Source of the DNA: Bacteroidota bacterium
GTDB lineage: Bacteria; Bacteroidota; Ignavibacteria; UBA10030
DNA length: 7,512 bases
Direction of reading: 5' to 3'
Assembly (NCBI GenBank): GCA_003519375.1
Contig: DOWV01000373.1
Location: forward strand, 7,629-15,140
A program made the position numbers and the translations under genes. Every line of letters starts with the position of its first letter. The stretch's first letter is position 1. Below are positions 5,915 to 7,512 of the stretch, piece after piece. A model generated the notes under the pieces. It worked only from the letters and a program-made list of their open reading frames with translations. It was not told the origin of the DNA and ran no database searches.

Positions 5915-6117
5915 GAAAACCCGGAGGAAACAATGATGCGAATATTGGAATGATGGGAGAATGGCCTGATGAAATGGAGGAATAACGGGAAAATCGGTTA
6001 GGCAGACCGCGGCCTGTAAAGGAGGGAATTTTCAAAATAATGGGATTACATCGAGAAACACCGCGCAGAGGCTTCCTGAATCCTGTTGCCTCATTCCATT
6101 TTCAGCCCGTCGATGAA
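5915..6117. other. Non-coding spacer between the sugar-isomerase and regulator genes
   Basis: About 200 bp with no convincing gene. The plus strand is purine-rich, with TGATG three times at 16-17 bp steps (5934, 5951, 5967). A perfect GGAGG at 6020-6024 sits 15 nt from an ATG, too far to serve it. Near the end of the TIM-barrel gene there is a 5-bp GAGGC/GCCTC inverted repeat (6068-6072 and 6088-6092) without a T-run, so no clear terminator is present. Confidence 0.5.
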
Positions 6118-7026
6118 TCAACGTTCCAGCGCTGCTCTCACCTCTTTGAGGAAGGCCGGCACTTTCACTTTCGGATCGCCGGCACCGAGAGTTTCAATCG
6201 GGAGATAGCCGCGATATCCTGAGTCGCGGATGATCTTCGCCAGTTTCCCGAGGTCGACATTCGACGGGTTGTCTCCGATGTAGACGCTCTCCTTGATCTG
6301 CCAATTAATCGCGTAAGGGGCAGCCTCTGCGATCTCCGCGTATGGGTCCGCGCCCCTGAAACTTCCCGTGTCGAGGATGAGTCCGCACCATTCTGAATTA
6401 ACGAGTTGGAGTATTTTCAAAGCGTCATCGGGTGTCTTGATGAAATCGTTATGATTCTGTATGCCGATCATGACGCCGTGCTTTTTTCCGTGATCGACGC
6501 ATTCGCGGATGTTCTCCACCATCCATCCGGCGACCTGATCCCATGTGTATCCCCCGGTGCTCTGCCTTCCTGCAAAGATACGAATCACAGGTGCGCCAAG
6601 TTTTCCGGCGACCTCTATCCACTTCTTGACCATGATCACATCGTCAGCCCGCTTCTTCGGATCGATATAGGTGAAATCATTCCGGACTCCGGTCCCGCTG
6701 ATATCGATCCCCAGAAGGAAGGCCTGCCGCTTAACCGCGAAGATGGCATCATCCGACGGCGGCTCGGGATATCCGGCAAAATAGTACCCGGTCAAGTCGA
6801 CCGCATCGAGACCTTGTCCAGCGCAGAACTCAAGAAGCTCTCCGAGTTTCATGCCGCCTTTCAGCAAGGGCTCATTGAAGGAATAGGCGTTGAGACCAAC
6901 TTTCAGCTTCGATCCGCCCGTTCTCGCGGGCTTCGATTGTGCCACCAGCCTGATGCCGTCAGGCACGAGACTCAGGGCGGCGAGTGCGGGGACGACGGCA
7001 ATTTGTTTCAGGAATTGTCTTCGCAT
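6118..7026 (-). CDS. Exported sugar phosphate isomerase/epimerase-like TIM-barrel protein
   Basis: This 302-aa protein belongs to the xylose-isomerase-like TIM-barrel family (COG1082/AP endonuclease 2 fold), whose members are metal-dependent isomerases, epimerases or dehydratases of sugars and cyclitols. It starts MRRQFLKQIA with a hydrophobic run up to about residue 30, a twin-arginine (Tat) type signal, so it is probably folded with its metal and then exported. The barrel starts near residue 42 (VGLNAYSFNEP). Candidate metal or substrate ligands are GIQNHNDF (188-195, Gln190 and His192), LILDTGSF (216-223, Asp219), NWQIKES (241-247) and PIETL (276-280, Glu278). Gln190 stands where many relatives have Glu. 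The ATG at 7026 follows a GGGGGAG purine run about 10 nt upstream. The yiaK-like gene ends 46 bp upstream on the same strand, so co-transcription is likely. The exact substrate cannot be read from the sequence. Confidence 0.88.
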   Translation of the reverse strand: MRRQFLKQIAVVPALAALSLVPDGIRLVAQSKPARTGGSKLKVGLNAYSFNEPLLKGGMKLGELLEFCAGQGLDAVDLTGYYFAGYPEPPSDDAIFAVKRQAFLLGIDISGTGVRNDFTYIDPKKRADDVIMVKKWIEVAGKLGAPVIRIFAGRQSTGGYTWDQVAGWMVENIRECVDHGKKHGVMIGIQNHNDFIKTPDDALKILQLVNSEWCGLILDTGSFRGADPYAEIAEAAPYAINWQIKESVYIGDNPSNVDLGKLAKIIRDSGYRGYLPIETLGAGDPKVKVPAFLKEVRAALER

Positions 7027-7072
7027 GAGGATTGTGCTCCCCCCTTTACAGGTGTGCGGCGGAGGTGCTCTG

Positions 7073-7512
7073 CTACAATGAGAGAATCTCCCCCCAGATC
7101 GCGGAATCGACCGGGATTCCGTTGACCATGTTTTCGGTTCTTCTACGCTTCACGCGTTCTCCCGGGTAGAGGACTTCATCGTCTCCGGCCGGTATTGAGC
7201 GGTGAAGATCCTCGATCACCGTACCGACAAGATTTGTCAGTTGGTGCCGGGTTCCGAGCCGAGTGATATCGAATGCTATAAATACCTGCGAGAGTTCGCT
7301 TTCCTCTTTTCTCTTACTGATCTCGATGGTGGGCGATCCGCCCGAAAGCCCCGCGGCAAGAAGATCGAGGAGGAGGGCCAGTCCGGACCCTTTCCAATAC
7401 CCCATCGGGAGCAGTCGTCTTGATTCGAGAATTGCCGAAGCGTCCGCAGTCAGAGCACCCCGCGCATCGAATCCACCAGGCGTGGGGAGCGGCAGGTCCC
7501 TTATGTCATACA
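7073..7512 (-). CDS. yiaK: 3-dehydro-L-gulonate 2-dehydrogenase (Ldh2/YiaK family), 5' part outside window
   Basis: The last 145 or so residues of a malate/L-lactate (Ldh2) family dehydrogenase are visible; the family is about 330 aa long. The reading frame is open to the right edge, so the true start lies beyond it. The stretch around LTADASAILESRRLLPMGYWKGSG, the following LLLDLLAAGLSGG, the SQVFIAFDI strand and the ending GIPVDSAIWGEILSL match E. coli YiaK closely as I recall it. YiaK uses NAD(P)H to interconvert 2,3-diketo-L-gulonate and 3-keto-L-gulonate in the cytoplasm. The catalytic His is in the missing N-terminal part and cannot be checked. Related Ldh2 enzymes act on malate, lactate, ureidoglycolate or sulfolactate, but the MGYWKGSG segment favours the YiaK branch. 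The gene is the upstream partner of the exported TIM-barrel gene. Confidence 0.88.
   Translation of the reverse strand, partial: YDIRDLPLPTPGGFDARGALTADASAILESRRLLPMGYWKGSGLALLLDLLAAGLSGGSPTIEISKRKEESELSQVFIAFDITRLGTRHQLTNLVGTVIEDLHRSIPAGDDEVLYPGERVKRRRTENMVNGIPVDSAIWGEILSL

Noticed and set aside
6040..6222. Small plus-strand gene (60 aa) after a perfect GGAGG
   Set aside because: The ribosome site is 15 nt from the ATG, most of the frame is antisense to the TIM-barrel gene, and the translation has no family features.

Overview
The window looks like a chromosomal piece of a moderately GC-rich, Gram-negative bacterium. Supporting this are proteins with Sec or Tat export signals, a MacB/FtsX-type inner-membrane permease and a sigma-54-family response regulator. 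A placement near the Bacteroidota/Ignavibacteriota (FCB) group is a guess, based on general protein flavour and on one promoter-like TAnnTTTG element. I see no rRNA, tRNA, CRISPR, transposase or phage gene.

Layout from left to right. (1) 1-905, minus: a divergent YchF/OLA1-type P-loop NTPase, cut by the window edge before its C-terminus. (2) 1129-2385, minus: a MacB/FtsX-family ABC permease without a visible ATPase or adaptor partner. (3) 2386-2563: a divergent promoter region. (4) 2564-3619, plus: a Gfo/Idh/MocA oxidoreductase very like the YdgJ/IolW scyllo-inositol dehydrogenases. (5) 3631-3767: a 137-bp element that fills the gap between two convergent genes, built of degenerate GGTTAATT octamers pointing toward each other. 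(6) 3771-4220, minus: a secreted single-domain cupin. (7) 4404-5804, minus: a response regulator with receiver, AAA+ and Fis-type HTH domains, in which several hallmark catalytic and sigma-54-contact residues are changed. (8) 5805-6117: a leader and spacer with a promoter candidate. (9) 6118-7026, minus: a Tat-signal-bearing sugar isomerase/epimerase of the xylose-isomerase-like TIM-barrel family. (10) 7073-7512, minus: the C-terminal part of a YiaK-type 3-dehydro-L-gulonate 2-dehydrogenase, cut by the right edge.

How it fits together. The yiaK-like gene and the TIM-barrel gene are 46 bp apart on the same strand and probably form an operon for a sugar acid or cyclitol. The Gfo/Idh enzyme and the exported cupin also suit carbohydrate or uronate turnover, although they are separate transcription units. 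The regulator between them is an orphan, with no histidine kinase in the window.

The most unusual object is the regulator. Its GAFTGA loop reads DAFTDA. The Walker B acidic pair reads DQ instead of DE, and the partner switch asparagine is an aspartate. The first arginine-finger position is leucine. It therefore probably does not remodel sigma-54 holoenzyme in the usual way. The second item of interest is the octamer-built element at 3631-3767.
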